A DNA stretch of 64,000 bases from a bacterium (GTDB lineage Bacteria; Sysuimicrobiota; Sysuimicrobiia; Sysuimicrobiales; Segetimicrobiaceae), in NCBI GenBank assembly GCA_035307765.1, contig DATGHU010000032.1, positions 106,900 to 170,899 of the forward strand. Direction: 5' to 3'. Below the pieces are notes generated by a model. That model did not search any database. It worked only from the letters and a program-made list of their open reading frames with translations, and was not told the origin of the DNA. The number at the start of each line of letters is the position of its first letter. Position 1 is the stretch's first letter. Position numbers and translations under genes: made by a program. Of the stretch, positions 53,753 to 62,145 are shown in pieces.

Positions 53753-54748
53753 TCAGCTCGAGCGGATCAGGCCCATCGCCTGGTCCATCCGCGCCTCGAT
53801 CGGAAACCCGATCGGCGGATCGGGCAGGGTGATGCCGAAGTACTTCGCGTACTCTTCCTTGTAGTACTTCCACTGGTTGCCGCCCATCGCCACCATTAGC
53901 ACCGTGTCGACGAAGGTCTTCCAGATCGTATCGCCGGGCTTCATCGCGCCGCCGTAGACTTGAGGGTAATACCCCTTCCCGGAGTCCCGGTATTTGTTCG
54001 GGAACCGAAGGGTCAGCCAGCGCACGGTCGACTGGTCGACCGCCGCGGCGTCCACGCGGTTGGAATCGACGGCCTGGATGACGTTGGCCTGGCTGTCGAG
54101 CTGCACCACCTGCGCCTTCGGCAGCGCCTCGTGCACCAGATCGTCCGCGCCCACGTTCTGCAGCACCGAGCAGCGCGCCTTGGCCCCCGCCCCCACCAGC
54201 GCCTTGTAGTCCCGGTACGGGCCGGCCTTGGGCATCAGCAGCCCCACCCCCTCGCGGTAGTAGGGAATGGAGAACTCGACCTGCTGCGCCCGGAGCGGGC
54301 TGATCGTCATGAACTGGAAGACGATATCCACCTTGTCGGTGAGCAGGCTCGGGATCCGGGCGTCGGCCGCCTGGATCTGGAACTGGACCTTGGTCGGATC
54401 GTTGAACAGGGCCATGGCCAACAGGCGTCCCATCGAGATGTCGAACCCGGCGAAGTCGCCCTTCTCGTCCTGGAAGTGCCACGGAGGGTTCCCGTTGCCG
54501 GTCCCGACGAGCAGCGTCTTGCGCTTGATCACATCGTAGAGCTTGCTGGCACCCTGCGGCTGCTGCGCGGCGGCGTTGGTCGCCAGAAACGCCGCGGCGA
54601 CCGTCCCGACCCCGGCCGCGGCGGCCCACCGGGCCAGCCCGCCCGCCGCCACCGCCCCTGCCGAGTCCACAAACAACCGTCTGCGCGACACCGCCTCCAC
54701 CTCGCGCCGCTCTCCGCGCGCACGCTTCGAACCGCCGTCTACCCCCAT
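53753..54748 (-). CDS. Polar amino-acid ABC transporter substrate-binding protein (family 3)
   Basis: 331 aa from an ATG at 54748 with GAGGGGGTGA upstream. The N-terminus has a twin-arginine signal (SRRRLFVDSAGAVAAGGLA). The family-3 features are TLLVGTGNGNPPWHFQDEKGDFAGFDISMG, LLTDKVDIVF and the domain ending IPYYREGVGLLM. It delivers polar amino acids or related molecules to the permeases downstream. Its start lies five bases after the stop of the SelA-like gene, so import and that enzyme are co-expressed. Confidence 0.93.
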   Translation of the reverse strand: MGVDGGSKRARGERREVEAVSRRRLFVDSAGAVAAGGLARWAAAAGVGTVAAAFLATNAAAQQPQGASKLYDVIKRKTLLVGTGNGNPPWHFQDEKGDFAGFDISMGRLLAMALFNDPTKVQFQIQAADARIPSLLTDKVDIVFQFMTISPLRAQQVEFSIPYYREGVGLLMPKAGPYRDYKALVGAGAKARCSVLQNVGADDLVHEALPKAQVVQLDSQANVIQAVDSNRVDAAAVDQSTVRWLTLRFPNKYRDSGKGYYPQVYGGAMKPGDTIWKTFVDTVLMVAMGGNQWKYYKEEYAKYFGITLPDPPIGFPIEARMDQAMGLIRSS

Positions 54749-54753
54749 CGCGG

Positions 54754-55908
54754 TCACCCCCTCGTCTGCACCCGAGATAAGATGTCGACCAACCGACTCG
54801 CCACGATCGCTTCCTCGCCCGGCTGGAGCGTCTGCGGATTCAGCACCAGCCCGGCGCGGTGCTCCCCGACCACGATCGCCGGGTCCCCCTCCCGCAGGGC
54901 CCCGATCACCTCCTCCTTGGCCGGCGCCCCCGGGCGCAGGTCGATGTAGACGCGGGGAATGCCGACGGGCTGGATCCCGGGTTCCGCCGGACACATCCGG
55001 CGGGCCGACGCGGCGGGGAGATCGCCCAGGGCGTTGAGAAGAAATGCCACCTGCGACTCCCAGCGAGCCATCTCTGCCGCGTGATCGAGCGCCAGGTACC
55101 GCTCCACCGCGGCCACAAGCCCGGCGATCTCCTCCTTGCCGGCCTTCATCGGCCGCCCGATCCGCTGATTCGGGTTGCTGTGAAGACGGCAGGCGCGGAC
55201 GAGGTCCTCCCGCCCGAGGACGAGCCCGGTGGCCTGCGGCCCGCGGAGATCCTTCCCCCCGCTGAAGACGACGAGCGACGCCCCCTGCTGGACGAACCGC
55301 CAGAGGTTTTCAACCGGAGGCAGTTCGGCTGCCGCGTCGACGAGCACCGGGATCCCGGCGCGCGAGGCGATCTCCACGACCTCGGCGAACGGGAGCGAGC
55401 CCCGCGCTTCCGCGAACTCGGCGATGTAGGCGACCGCCACGACATCCGCATCGAGCGCGGCCGCAAGTTCCCAGGGTTCGGTCCGATCCGCGCCGCCAAA
55501 CTCCCGCAGGTCGGCGCCCGGCAGACGCAGGCATTGATCGTACCGGTTCCGCTGCGCCCGATGGATCACGATCGCGTGCGGGAGCCCGGTCGTGTCCGGG
55601 AGCTTGGCCATTCTCCCCGGGTCGTCCCCGGCCAGGCAGGCGGCCGACGCCAGGGCCAGCCCCGCGGCGGCCCCGCTGGACACGAACGCCGCCGGCACGC
55701 CGAGCAGCGATGCGAGGTGCGCGCCGGCGCGCTCGTGCAGGTCCTCCAGATCCACAAAGGCCCCCGCGGCCGCGGCCATCGCGTCGCGCACTTCCGCCGG
55801 CATCAGCGACCCGCCGACCCGCGTCAGGGTTCCCCAGGCGTTGATCAACGGGCGCACGCCGAGCGAGCGGTACGGATCCTCGACGCGCCACAGGCCATCG
55901 CTCAGCAC
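54754..55908 (-). CDS. SelA-like PLP-dependent enzyme (not classical SelA)
   Basis: About 384 aa; the start at a GTG at 55908 is uncertain because the ribosome site is weak. It is a fold-type I PLP enzyme of the selenocysteine synthase/DgaE superfamily. Features are RPLINAWGTLTRVGGSLMP, DLEDLHERAGAHLASLLG, DAAAELPPVENLW and the PLP-Lys in VVFSGGKDLRGPQATGLV. The SGGK sequence differs from the SGDK of true SelA, and the N-terminal tRNA-binding part is missing. It is more likely an ammonia-lyase or aminotransferase-like enzyme for the amino acid or amino sugar acid imported by the transporter below it. A paralogue lies at 59282. Confidence 0.82.
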   Translation of the reverse strand: MLSDGLWRVEDPYRSLGVRPLINAWGTLTRVGGSLMPAEVRDAMAAAAGAFVDLEDLHERAGAHLASLLGVPAAFVSSGAAAGLALASAACLAGDDPGRMAKLPDTTGLPHAIVIHRAQRNRYDQCLRLPGADLREFGGADRTEPWELAAALDADVVAVAYIAEFAEARGSLPFAEVVEIASRAGIPVLVDAAAELPPVENLWRFVQQGASLVVFSGGKDLRGPQATGLVLGREDLVRACRLHSNPNQRIGRPMKAGKEEIAGLVAAVERYLALDHAAEMARWESQVAFLLNALGDLPAASARRMCPAEPGIQPVGIPRVYIDLRPGAPAKEEVIGALREGDPAIVVGEHRAGLVLNPQTLQPGEEAIVASRLVDILSRVQTRG

Positions 55909-55968
55909 GCCGCACTCTTCATCGCCGCAAGGAGGTTTTTCCTGCAACAGGCGCAAGAGTAGCCCGAG

Positions 55969-57357
55969 ATGTCCGGACCGATCCTGGCCCTCGATGCCGG
56001 CACCACCGCGTGCAAGGGAGTCCTGGCCCGTGACGACGGGACTCCGGAATCCCTGGCGGTGCTCCCGTACGCCGCTGGAGATCCCACCCGCGATCCCGCG
56101 GTATGGTGGGAGACGCTGTCGCGGGTCGTCGAGCAGGTATGCGCGGCCGCGGCCCCCCCTCCCGGCGCCGTCGCGCTGTGTGGCCGCGGCGGCGGCCTGG
56201 CCTGCCTCGACGACGGCGGCACGCCCGTCCCCCTCCCCTGGAGCACGATCCTGGAGGGCGCGCGCGCGCGCCCCATCGACGCGCCCGCCCACCAGCGACT
56301 GGCGTCGTGGGGTGCGATCTACGCCGAGGCGCAGGTCCGCGCACCGGCCGCCGCCTCCCGCATCGCGCGCCTCTGCGGAGTGAAGGACTACCTCAACTAC
56401 CGGTTGACGGGCGTGTGGGCGACGGACGCGTCGAGCGCCGGATGCCGCGAGTGGCCTCGGGATCTCGCGCCCTTCGGGCTTCGGGCCGGCATGCTCCCGC
56501 CGATCCGGCCGGGGACGGAGCGGCTCGGCCCGCTCAGCGGCGGCGCGGGGTTGCCGCTCCCGGCGGGAATCCCGGTCTGCGTCGGCGGGCACGACGGCGT
56601 CTGCGCCAATCTCGGCGCGGGTCGGCTGGACGTCGGAGACGGCTGCATCACGCTCGCCACAAACGGCGTGGTTCGGGTCAACACGCGCATCCCGGTCTAC
56701 CCCACCCCTCGGTTCCACACCTTCACCTACCCGTACCTCGGCGAGATGTGGACGAGCGGCGGAGACGTCCCGGCCGGCGGATCCGCCGTGGGGTGGGCCG
56801 CCCGGTTGCTCGGCGTGCACGACGGAAACCCCCTCACCACCGAGGCCGCGCTGCGGCGGTTCGATGCGCTGGCCGCGGGGGCCCCGCCGGCGGCGCGCGG
56901 CCTCCTGTTTCTTCCCTACCTCCGCGGCGCCCTCAGCCCGGCGAGAGACTTGGATCGCCGGGGGGCGTTCCTGCACCTCGACCTCCGGCACGGGCGGGAG
57001 GACGCGGCGCGGGCCGTGCTGGAGGGGGTCGCCTTCGCGCTGCGGCACATTCGCGATGCCCTCGAACGCTCGGGGCAGGCGATCGGACAGTTGTGCGTGA
57101 CGGGGGGTGGGAGCCGCAGCCGCGTCTGGACGCAGATCGTCGCCAGCGTCCTCGATCAGCCGCTCTGCTTCGTCGAGCCGGAGGCCTCCGCGCGGGGCGC
57201 CGCCCTCCTCGCCGCGGTGGGGCTGGGGCGCTTCCCCACGATCGCCGCCGCGGCGGAAGCGATGGTCCGCGGCGCGGGCACCGTCGACCCCGACCCGACC
57301 TGGACCGCCGTCTACCGAGACGCCTACGCGCGTTACCTCGACGCGGCGACCAGCTGA
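55969..57357 (+). CDS. FGGY-family carbohydrate kinase
   Basis: 462 aa sugar kinase with the ATP-binding start ILALDAGTTACKGVLARDDG, the central VCVGGHDGVCANLGAG with the catalytic-Asp region, and the C-terminal VTGGGSRSRVWTQIVASVL. Such enzymes phosphorylate xylulose, gluconate, glycerol or similar polyols. It diverges from the SelA-like operon with only 60 bp between the starts, suggesting shared control and a common pathway, perhaps of an amino-sugar or ketose derivative. It lies between the two SelA-like genes. Confidence 0.92.
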   Translation: MSGPILALDAGTTACKGVLARDDGTPESLAVLPYAAGDPTRDPAVWWETLSRVVEQVCAAAAPPPGAVALCGRGGGLACLDDGGTPVPLPWSTILEGARARPIDAPAHQRLASWGAIYAEAQVRAPAAASRIARLCGVKDYLNYRLTGVWATDASSAGCREWPRDLAPFGLRAGMLPPIRPGTERLGPLSGGAGLPLPAGIPVCVGGHDGVCANLGAGRLDVGDGCITLATNGVVRVNTRIPVYPTPRFHTFTYPYLGEMWTSGGDVPAGGSAVGWAARLLGVHDGNPLTTEAALRRFDALAAGAPPAARGLLFLPYLRGALSPARDLDRRGAFLHLDLRHGREDAARAVLEGVAFALRHIRDALERSGQAIGQLCVTGGGSRSRVWTQIVASVLDQPLCFVEPEASARGAALLAAVGLGRFPTIAAAAEAMVRGAGTVDPDPTWTAVYRDAYARYLDAATS

Positions 57358-57359
57358 TT

Positions 57360-57377
57360 CCGGAAAAATCGTTCCGG
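57360..57377 (+). terminator. Hairpin after the FGGY kinase
   Basis: CCGGAA (57360-57365) and TTCCGG (57372-57377) form a 6-bp stem with a 6-nt loop, three bases after the kinase stop. There is no U-tract, so the terminator reading is weak. It also marks the edge of the lower-GC insert. Confidence 0.4.
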
Positions 57378-57482
57378 TCGGGTTCCTCGCTGACACTTCC
57401 TGCGAGTGCCGTGGGGTGGCGGGTTTACCGCGTACGCCGGCTGTGCGTAGACCTTGTGGAGGTGCTCACAGGGCCTGTTGGT

Positions 57483-58421
57483 TCAGACCTCGTGCACGTC
57501 GCGCTGAAAGGAGGCGGCAGTGGCTCGGATACCCTCGGCCCAGGTGGTGCCCGCAAAGCCGAGCTCCCTGGCGAATTTGCTGGAGTCGAAGAGGTACGGC
57601 GAATCGCTCTGATAAAGCATTTCGTAGGATTCCGCGACCAGCGGATTGAACCATCCTGCAACCCGGATCATGGCCCTGCTCAAGACGCGATATCTTGGCG
57701 CAACGCCAAATTCCTGCGCGACTAAGGCGACAAACTCTTTTCCGGTGAGTGGGTTGGCCATGGTGGGGACATGCCAGGTCTGATTCCAGGCGGTTGCCCG
57801 TTCCGCGAGTTGTACCAAGCTTTGCACGGCGTCCGGCGTGTAGGTAAAGGAGTGCGGGACAGAATCATTCACGAGCCATGAGGCTTTCTGCTTCCGAGCG
57901 AAGGGCTCGAAGACGAGACGATTAGGCACGCCGTTGGGCGTGGCGGGACCGTAGAAATCGGCGGAACGTGCAATCATGGCGGTGAGGGTGCCCGACTTCC
58001 ACTCATTGATGAGGGTGGTGGCAATCTTCGCGCGGATTTCGCCTTTCGTGGTGCAGGGGTTGAAGGGCGTCTCCTCGGTCATGGGTCCGCGGACCTTGCC
58101 GTACAGGTACACGTTGTCAAAGAAGATGAGTTTTGCGCCGGCGCGCTTGCAGGCTTCGATCGTGTTGCCCATGATACGCGGCCACATTTCCCGCCAGAGC
58201 TTGTGATCGTACTTGAGACCAACAAGCAGATGCACAACGCTGGAGCCGGCGACAGCGCGGGTGGTTTGGTCTTTATCCATAAGATCGGCGGCAAGTGTTT
58301 CGGTCGCGCCGGGAATCTTCCGCGGATTGCGGCCGACGAGGCGAAATGGTTGATTCCTTACCGCAAGGCGTTTGGCGAGTTCGTTGCCAATGGCGCCGCC
58401 TGCTCCGAGGATGGTGATCAT
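57483..58421 (-). CDS. NAD-dependent epimerase/dehydratase-family protein
   Basis: 312 aa, extended-SDR type. The Rossmann motif is ITILGAGGAIGNELAKRL. It continues with NVYLYGKVRGPMTEETPFNP and MIARSADFYGP, as expected for the epimerase branch. The YxxxK pair is absent at the usual place (the region reads NVYLYGKVRG), so it may be an atypical oxidoreductase. Its base composition is clearly less GC-rich than its neighbours, as is the next gene, so both may have come by transfer. The ribosome site is modest. Confidence 0.85.
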   Translation of the reverse strand: MITILGAGGAIGNELAKRLAVRNQPFRLVGRNPRKIPGATETLAADLMDKDQTTRAVAGSSVVHLLVGLKYDHKLWREMWPRIMGNTIEACKRAGAKLIFFDNVYLYGKVRGPMTEETPFNPCTTKGEIRAKIATTLINEWKSGTLTAMIARSADFYGPATPNGVPNRLVFEPFARKQKASWLVNDSVPHSFTYTPDAVQSLVQLAERATAWNQTWHVPTMANPLTGKEFVALVAQEFGVAPRYRVLSRAMIRVAGWFNPLVAESYEMLYQSDSPYLFDSSKFARELGFAGTTWAEGIRATAASFQRDVHEV

Positions 58422-58520
58422 TCAGACCCCTCCCTTTCACGCGTACAGAGGGTTGAGAGTACCGCAGCTCGCCCCTCCGAGCACCCAGCGGACGTAGGCA
58501 CGCCTGGCCTCCTCTGACAT

Positions 58521-59003
58521 CTAGATGGGAAGAAGTTTATGGCGAGGAATCCAACGGGGCACAGCCTTGCGGTAGTTCTCGTAGGATATCCCGAACTTCC
58601 GGTGGAGTGTGGGTTCTTCGTAAAAAACCACAAATAGGTGGACGACCACCCATGCCAGTAGCGCGTACGTGAGGAGGGTCGCAGACGCGAAGAGCACGCT
58701 TTCGCCCAGGAGAATCAACACCGCGCCGACATACATTGGATTTCTGACCACGCGATACAACCCTCTGGTCACCAGCACCTTCGGTGGGTCAATGGGCGCC
58801 GGGGTCCCCCGTCCGGCAGACGCAAAATCCCAGGCACACCAGAGGTAGCACGCCGCGCCCAGCGCAATCGGCAAAGCCCCGATCAGCCCGAACGGAATGG
58901 CAGCCTCCGCTCCAACGGCGAGCAGATAGCGCGGTATCACCACCGTGACTGTACCTGGCACCAGGATGGTGAACACCAGCGTCTTGAGGACACTCATTGT
59001 CAT
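58521..59003 (-). CDS. Isoprenylcysteine carboxyl methyltransferase-like membrane protein
   Basis: 160-aa membrane protein with four or so hydrophobic segments and the ICMT/PEMT-type cofactor region GLYRVVRNPMYVG, followed by YEEPTLHRKFGISYENYRKAVPRWIP. The family includes SAM-dependent methyltransferases, and many bacterial members have no known substrate. The gene is 99 bp upstream of the epimerase gene on the same strand and shares its lower GC content. It starts at an ATG with no strong ribosome site. Confidence 0.85.
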   Translation of the reverse strand: MTMSVLKTLVFTILVPGTVTVVIPRYLLAVGAEAAIPFGLIGALPIALGAACYLWCAWDFASAGRGTPAPIDPPKVLVTRGLYRVVRNPMYVGAVLILLGESVLFASATLLTYALLAWVVVHLFVVFYEEPTLHRKFGISYENYRKAVPRWIPRHKLLPI

Positions 59004-59281
59004 CGTTAGTCTACGGTACGGTCCTCAGCCAACAGGCGAATGAGTCCGCCCTGCACTTCTGGAGTCCAAACCTTCTGGATTACTTTCTCCCTCTGAGAGC
59101 AAGCCACCGACGCACCGCTGGCGCGTTCTTTCTACGCGCTCACTCCCCGCAACCGAGGCTCGCATGCTAAGAAATCAGCTGCTGCGGACGTCATTCGCGA
59201 ATATAACGTGGAGCAGACTTGGAGACAGGCCTTTCCATCCGGAAGTGCACCGTGTAGATCGGACTGCACGATGAGCCCAAC
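59004..59281. other. Lower-GC intergenic region, possible gene remnant
   Basis: 278 bp with about 50-55% GC. On the minus strand a short open stretch just before the methyltransferase start reads about KVIQKVWTPEVQGGLIRLLAEDRT and ends in a stop, so it could be a remnant of a gene. No family is recognised, and no RNA gene or clear promoter is visible. GC-rich chromosome resumes at the next gene. Confidence 0.4.
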
Positions 59282-60460
59282 CTACGTCCGCCGGCCGCGA
59301 AAGAACGCGGCCACCGCCGCGATGATCACGTCGACATCCTCCGGGAAAAGGGGCCTGGGGTCAAACGCCACCGCGCCCTCGGCGAGGTGGTGGTCGCGCG
59401 TCCAGACCGGCGGCTCCCAGCCGCGCAGGAAATCGACCAGGCGCTGCGCGCGGTCCCGCGCCCCGGCGCCGTCAAAGCGCAGCTCCGCGCGCTCGATCTC
59501 GGGGCGCACCTCGTCCCGCACGATCGCCGCCGCGGCGCCGCCGTGCACCCCGAACGCCGCCACCAGCCGCCGCACGACGGCGCGGTGGGCGAACCGGGCC
59601 GAGGCGTGGTCCGTCGCCGTGTACTCCCGCAGGGCCTCGAGGAGCCCGGCGATCGCCTCCTTGCCGACCTTCATCGCCCGCCCGATGCCTCGGTGCTGCG
59701 CGCGGACGCCGACCACCAGATCCCTCCGCCCACAGACGATCCCGCTCGTCGGACCGAGAAACGCCTTGCCGCCGCTGTAGATGACGAGGTCCGCGCCGAG
59801 CGCGGCGTAGCGGCGCAGGTCCTCCTCGGCGGCGGCGTCGACGAGCACCGGGACGCGCGCCGCGTGCGCGGTGTCCAGGCAGAACTCGAGCGGGAGCATC
59901 CCCTTCTGCACGGCGTGATGCGACTGGACGTAGACGAGCGCGGCCGGGTGGGTGCGGACCACGGCTTCGAGCTCACGACGGTCCGTCCGGTTGACCGCGC
60001 CGACGGCATGGACGACACCGCCGCCCAGCCGGATCATCTGCGCGATCTGCGCCCCGAAATCGACGAGGTGCCCGGTCTGGATGACCACCCGGCGCTCGCC
60101 CTCCTCGACGAACGGCACCTGACGGACCCTCCGGGGGTCTGCGCCCACGATGCTGGCGGCGACCCCGAGGGCGATGCCGGCGCTCGCGCTGCCGACGATC
60201 AGCGCCGCGGCGGCGCCGGTGGCCTCGGCGATCGCCGCGGCGGCGTCGTCGTGGAGCCGCTCCATGTCGCAGTACTGACCGGCCGCACGCCGCATCGCCT
60301 CGACGACTCCGGCCGAGAGCGTCGATCCGCCGAGCGATGTCATGTGCCCGCTCGCGTTGATCACGCGGTGCGAAAAGATATCCACCGCCTCCAGGTGCGG
60401 CGGCCGTTTGGCGGTCCGGCGCCCCACCCGCGGAGACCCGGTTATGCGCGGAGGCGTCAT
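59282..60460 (-). CDS. SelA-like PLP-dependent enzyme (second copy)
   Basis: 392-aa paralogue of the gene at 54754. Matching landmarks are HRVINASGHMTSLGGSTLS, MERLHDDAAAAIAEATGA, VLVDAAAEEDLRRY, the PLP-Lys motif VIYSGGKAFLGPTSGIV and GRAMKVGKEAIAGLLEAL. It also lacks the SGDK sequence and the N-terminal domain of true selenocysteine synthase, so it is probably an amino acid or amino-sugar-acid lyase. It is leftward, separated from the low-GC insert by its stop. It lies upstream of the EmrA/EmrB pair in the opposite direction. Confidence 0.82.
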   Translation of the reverse strand: MTPPRITGSPRVGRRTAKRPPHLEAVDIFSHRVINASGHMTSLGGSTLSAGVVEAMRRAAGQYCDMERLHDDAAAAIAEATGAAAALIVGSASAGIALGVAASIVGADPRRVRQVPFVEEGERRVVIQTGHLVDFGAQIAQMIRLGGGVVHAVGAVNRTDRRELEAVVRTHPAALVYVQSHHAVQKGMLPLEFCLDTAHAARVPVLVDAAAEEDLRRYAALGADLVIYSGGKAFLGPTSGIVCGRRDLVVGVRAQHRGIGRAMKVGKEAIAGLLEALREYTATDHASARFAHRAVVRRLVAAFGVHGGAAAAIVRDEVRPEIERAELRFDGAGARDRAQRLVDFLRGWEPPVWTRDHHLAEGAVAFDPRPLFPEDVDVIIAAVAAFFRGRRT

Positions 60461-60510
60461 CGACCTAAAGGTTGGACGCGGCGGCGAGCGATCCCTACCC
60501 TCCTCGGGGT

Positions 60511-60522
60511 GTCGACGTCGAC
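60511..60522. promoter_or_regulatory. Perfect 12-bp palindrome upstream of the efflux pair
   Basis: GTCGACGTCGAC is palindromic and lies between the divergent SelA-like gene and the efflux operon, 105 bp before its ATG. It could be an operator for a dimeric repressor; no regulator gene is adjacent, and in 70% GC DNA such a site can arise by chance. Confidence 0.3.
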
Positions 60523-60627
60523 CCGCGCGCAGGGGGCGACCCCGCCCGCGGCGGGGGCGCGGCCGGGAGGGATGCGCCCACCGTGCGGCCGCGTTTAACC
60601 TGACTGGAAACTCAGGGAGGAGGACCT

Positions 60628-62145
60628 ATGTCCCCAGATCAGCCAGGCGGGGCGGGACCCGAGCGAGGAGCGCCCGGTCCCCAGGATCCGCGGGCGGGAA
60701 TCGGAGGCACCCCGGAGGGCCAGACGACCGGGGCGCGGAGCCGCTCTCCCTCGCGCCTGCGGACGTGGGCCTTCCGGATCGCCTTGGTCGCCATCGCCAT
60801 CGCCGTGTTTATGACGATCCGCTACTTCACTTATGCGGCCACGCATCCGAGCACGGACGACGCCTTCGTCCAGGGCTCGACCGTTTCCATCAGCTCGAAG
60901 ATCTTCGGCCGGGTGAGCCAGGTGCTGGTGCAGGGCGACCAGCGCGTCAGCGCGGGCCAGCCGCTGGTGGTGCTCGATCCGACCGACGCCCAGATCGAGG
61001 TGCAGCAGGCGGAGGCCGCCCTGATCGCCGCCACGACCCAGGTCGCCCAGGCCCAGGCGGCCCTGACCGCGCAGCGGAGCGAGACGGCCGGCGCGGTCGC
61101 TCAGGCGCAGGCCGCCGACGCCGCGGCGGGGACCCGCGTCCCGCAATCACAGACCGAGGTGAGCCTGCTGAAACAGCAGCTCACCGCCCAACGCGCCCAG
61201 ACCGCCGCCGGGCTGCAGGGCGCCGAGGCACAGGCCACCGCCGCGGCGGCTCAGGTCGCGACCGCCGGGGCCGCCGTCCAGGCGGCGCGGGCGGCACGCG
61301 ATCGGGCGGAGAAGGACTACGCGCGCTCCCAGACGCTCGTGGCTCAGGGCGCCATCGGAGCACAACAGCTCGACGCGGATAAAGCCGCGGCGGACGTGAC
61401 CGCGGCGCAGTACGACAGCACCCTCGCCCAGCTCTCCGCGGCGAACGATCAGCTGCGGGCCGCGCGCGCGCAGGTGGGCGTGGCCAAGGCCGCGCTCGAG
61501 ATAATCATCGCCGATCAGGCCCAGGTGGAGATCAAACAACAGGACGTCGCCGGTGCGATCGCCCAGCGGACGCAGGCCGCGGCGGGGGTGGAGAGCGCCC
61601 GGAGCGGGTTCGCCGTCGTCAGGCAACGCGAGGCCCAGGTGGCCGCGGCACAGGCGCAGGTCGCGCAGGCACAGGCGCAGCTGGCCGCGGCGCGGGTCCA
61701 GCTCCAGGAGACGCGCATCTCCGCACCCGCGGACGGCGTCGTGGCCAGCGAGGTCTCGGCGCAGCCCGGTGAAGTCGTTCAGCCCAACCAGCCGCTCCTC
61801 ACGCTGGTTTTCTCCTCGCAGAAGTGGGTGGAGGCCAACTTCAAGGAAACCCAGCTGCGCAACATGCGCGTCGGGCAGCCGGCCGCGATCCGGGTCGACC
61901 TTCTCGGCCGCACGTTCCCGGGACACGTCGAGCGCCTCGGACCGGCCACCGGTTCCGCCCTGTCGCTCCTGCCGCCCCAGAACGCGACGGGAAACTATAC
62001 CAAGGTGGTCCAGCGGGTCCCGGTGCGGATCGCGTTCGACGACCCCACCGCCGACACCCTCCAGGTCGGGTTGTCCGTCGAGGTGACGGTGGACACGACC
62101 CGGCGCGCGGCCGTCCAAGGCCCCGGAGTCGGCAAGACCCCCTGA
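60628..62145 (+). CDS. EmrA/HlyD-type efflux adaptor protein
   Basis: 505-aa membrane-fusion protein. A polar N-terminus is followed by one membrane segment (FRIALVAIAIAVFMTIRYFTY), a biotinyl-lipoyl-like half (THPSTDDAFVQGSTVSISSKIFGRV), a very long Ala/Gln-rich coiled-coil hairpin (about residues 115-355) and the second half with ISAPADGVVASEVSAQPGEVV and EANFKETQLRNMRVGQ. It is longer than E. coli EmrA (about 390 aa), mainly in the coiled coil. A GGAGGAGG ribosome site precedes the ATG. It overlaps the EmrB-type gene and should link that pump to an outer-membrane channel. Confidence 0.93.
   Translation: MSPDQPGGAGPERGAPGPQDPRAGIGGTPEGQTTGARSRSPSRLRTWAFRIALVAIAIAVFMTIRYFTYAATHPSTDDAFVQGSTVSISSKIFGRVSQVLVQGDQRVSAGQPLVVLDPTDAQIEVQQAEAALIAATTQVAQAQAALTAQRSETAGAVAQAQAADAAAGTRVPQSQTEVSLLKQQLTAQRAQTAAGLQGAEAQATAAAAQVATAGAAVQAARAARDRAEKDYARSQTLVAQGAIGAQQLDADKAAADVTAAQYDSTLAQLSAANDQLRAARAQVGVAKAALEIIIADQAQVEIKQQDVAGAIAQRTQAAAGVESARSGFAVVRQREAQVAAAQAQVAQAQAQLAAARVQLQETRISAPADGVVASEVSAQPGEVVQPNQPLLTLVFSSQKWVEANFKETQLRNMRVGQPAAIRVDLLGRTFPGHVERLGPATGSALSLLPPQNATGNYTKVVQRVPVRIAFDDPTADTLQVGLSVEVTVDTTRRAAVQGPGVGKTP

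Noticed and set aside
54754-60460. Calling the PLP enzymes selenocysteine synthase (SelA), which would pair well with the selenoprotein
   Set aside because: Both have SGGK rather than SGDK at the PLP lysine and lack the N-terminal SelA domain; operon context is catabolic.
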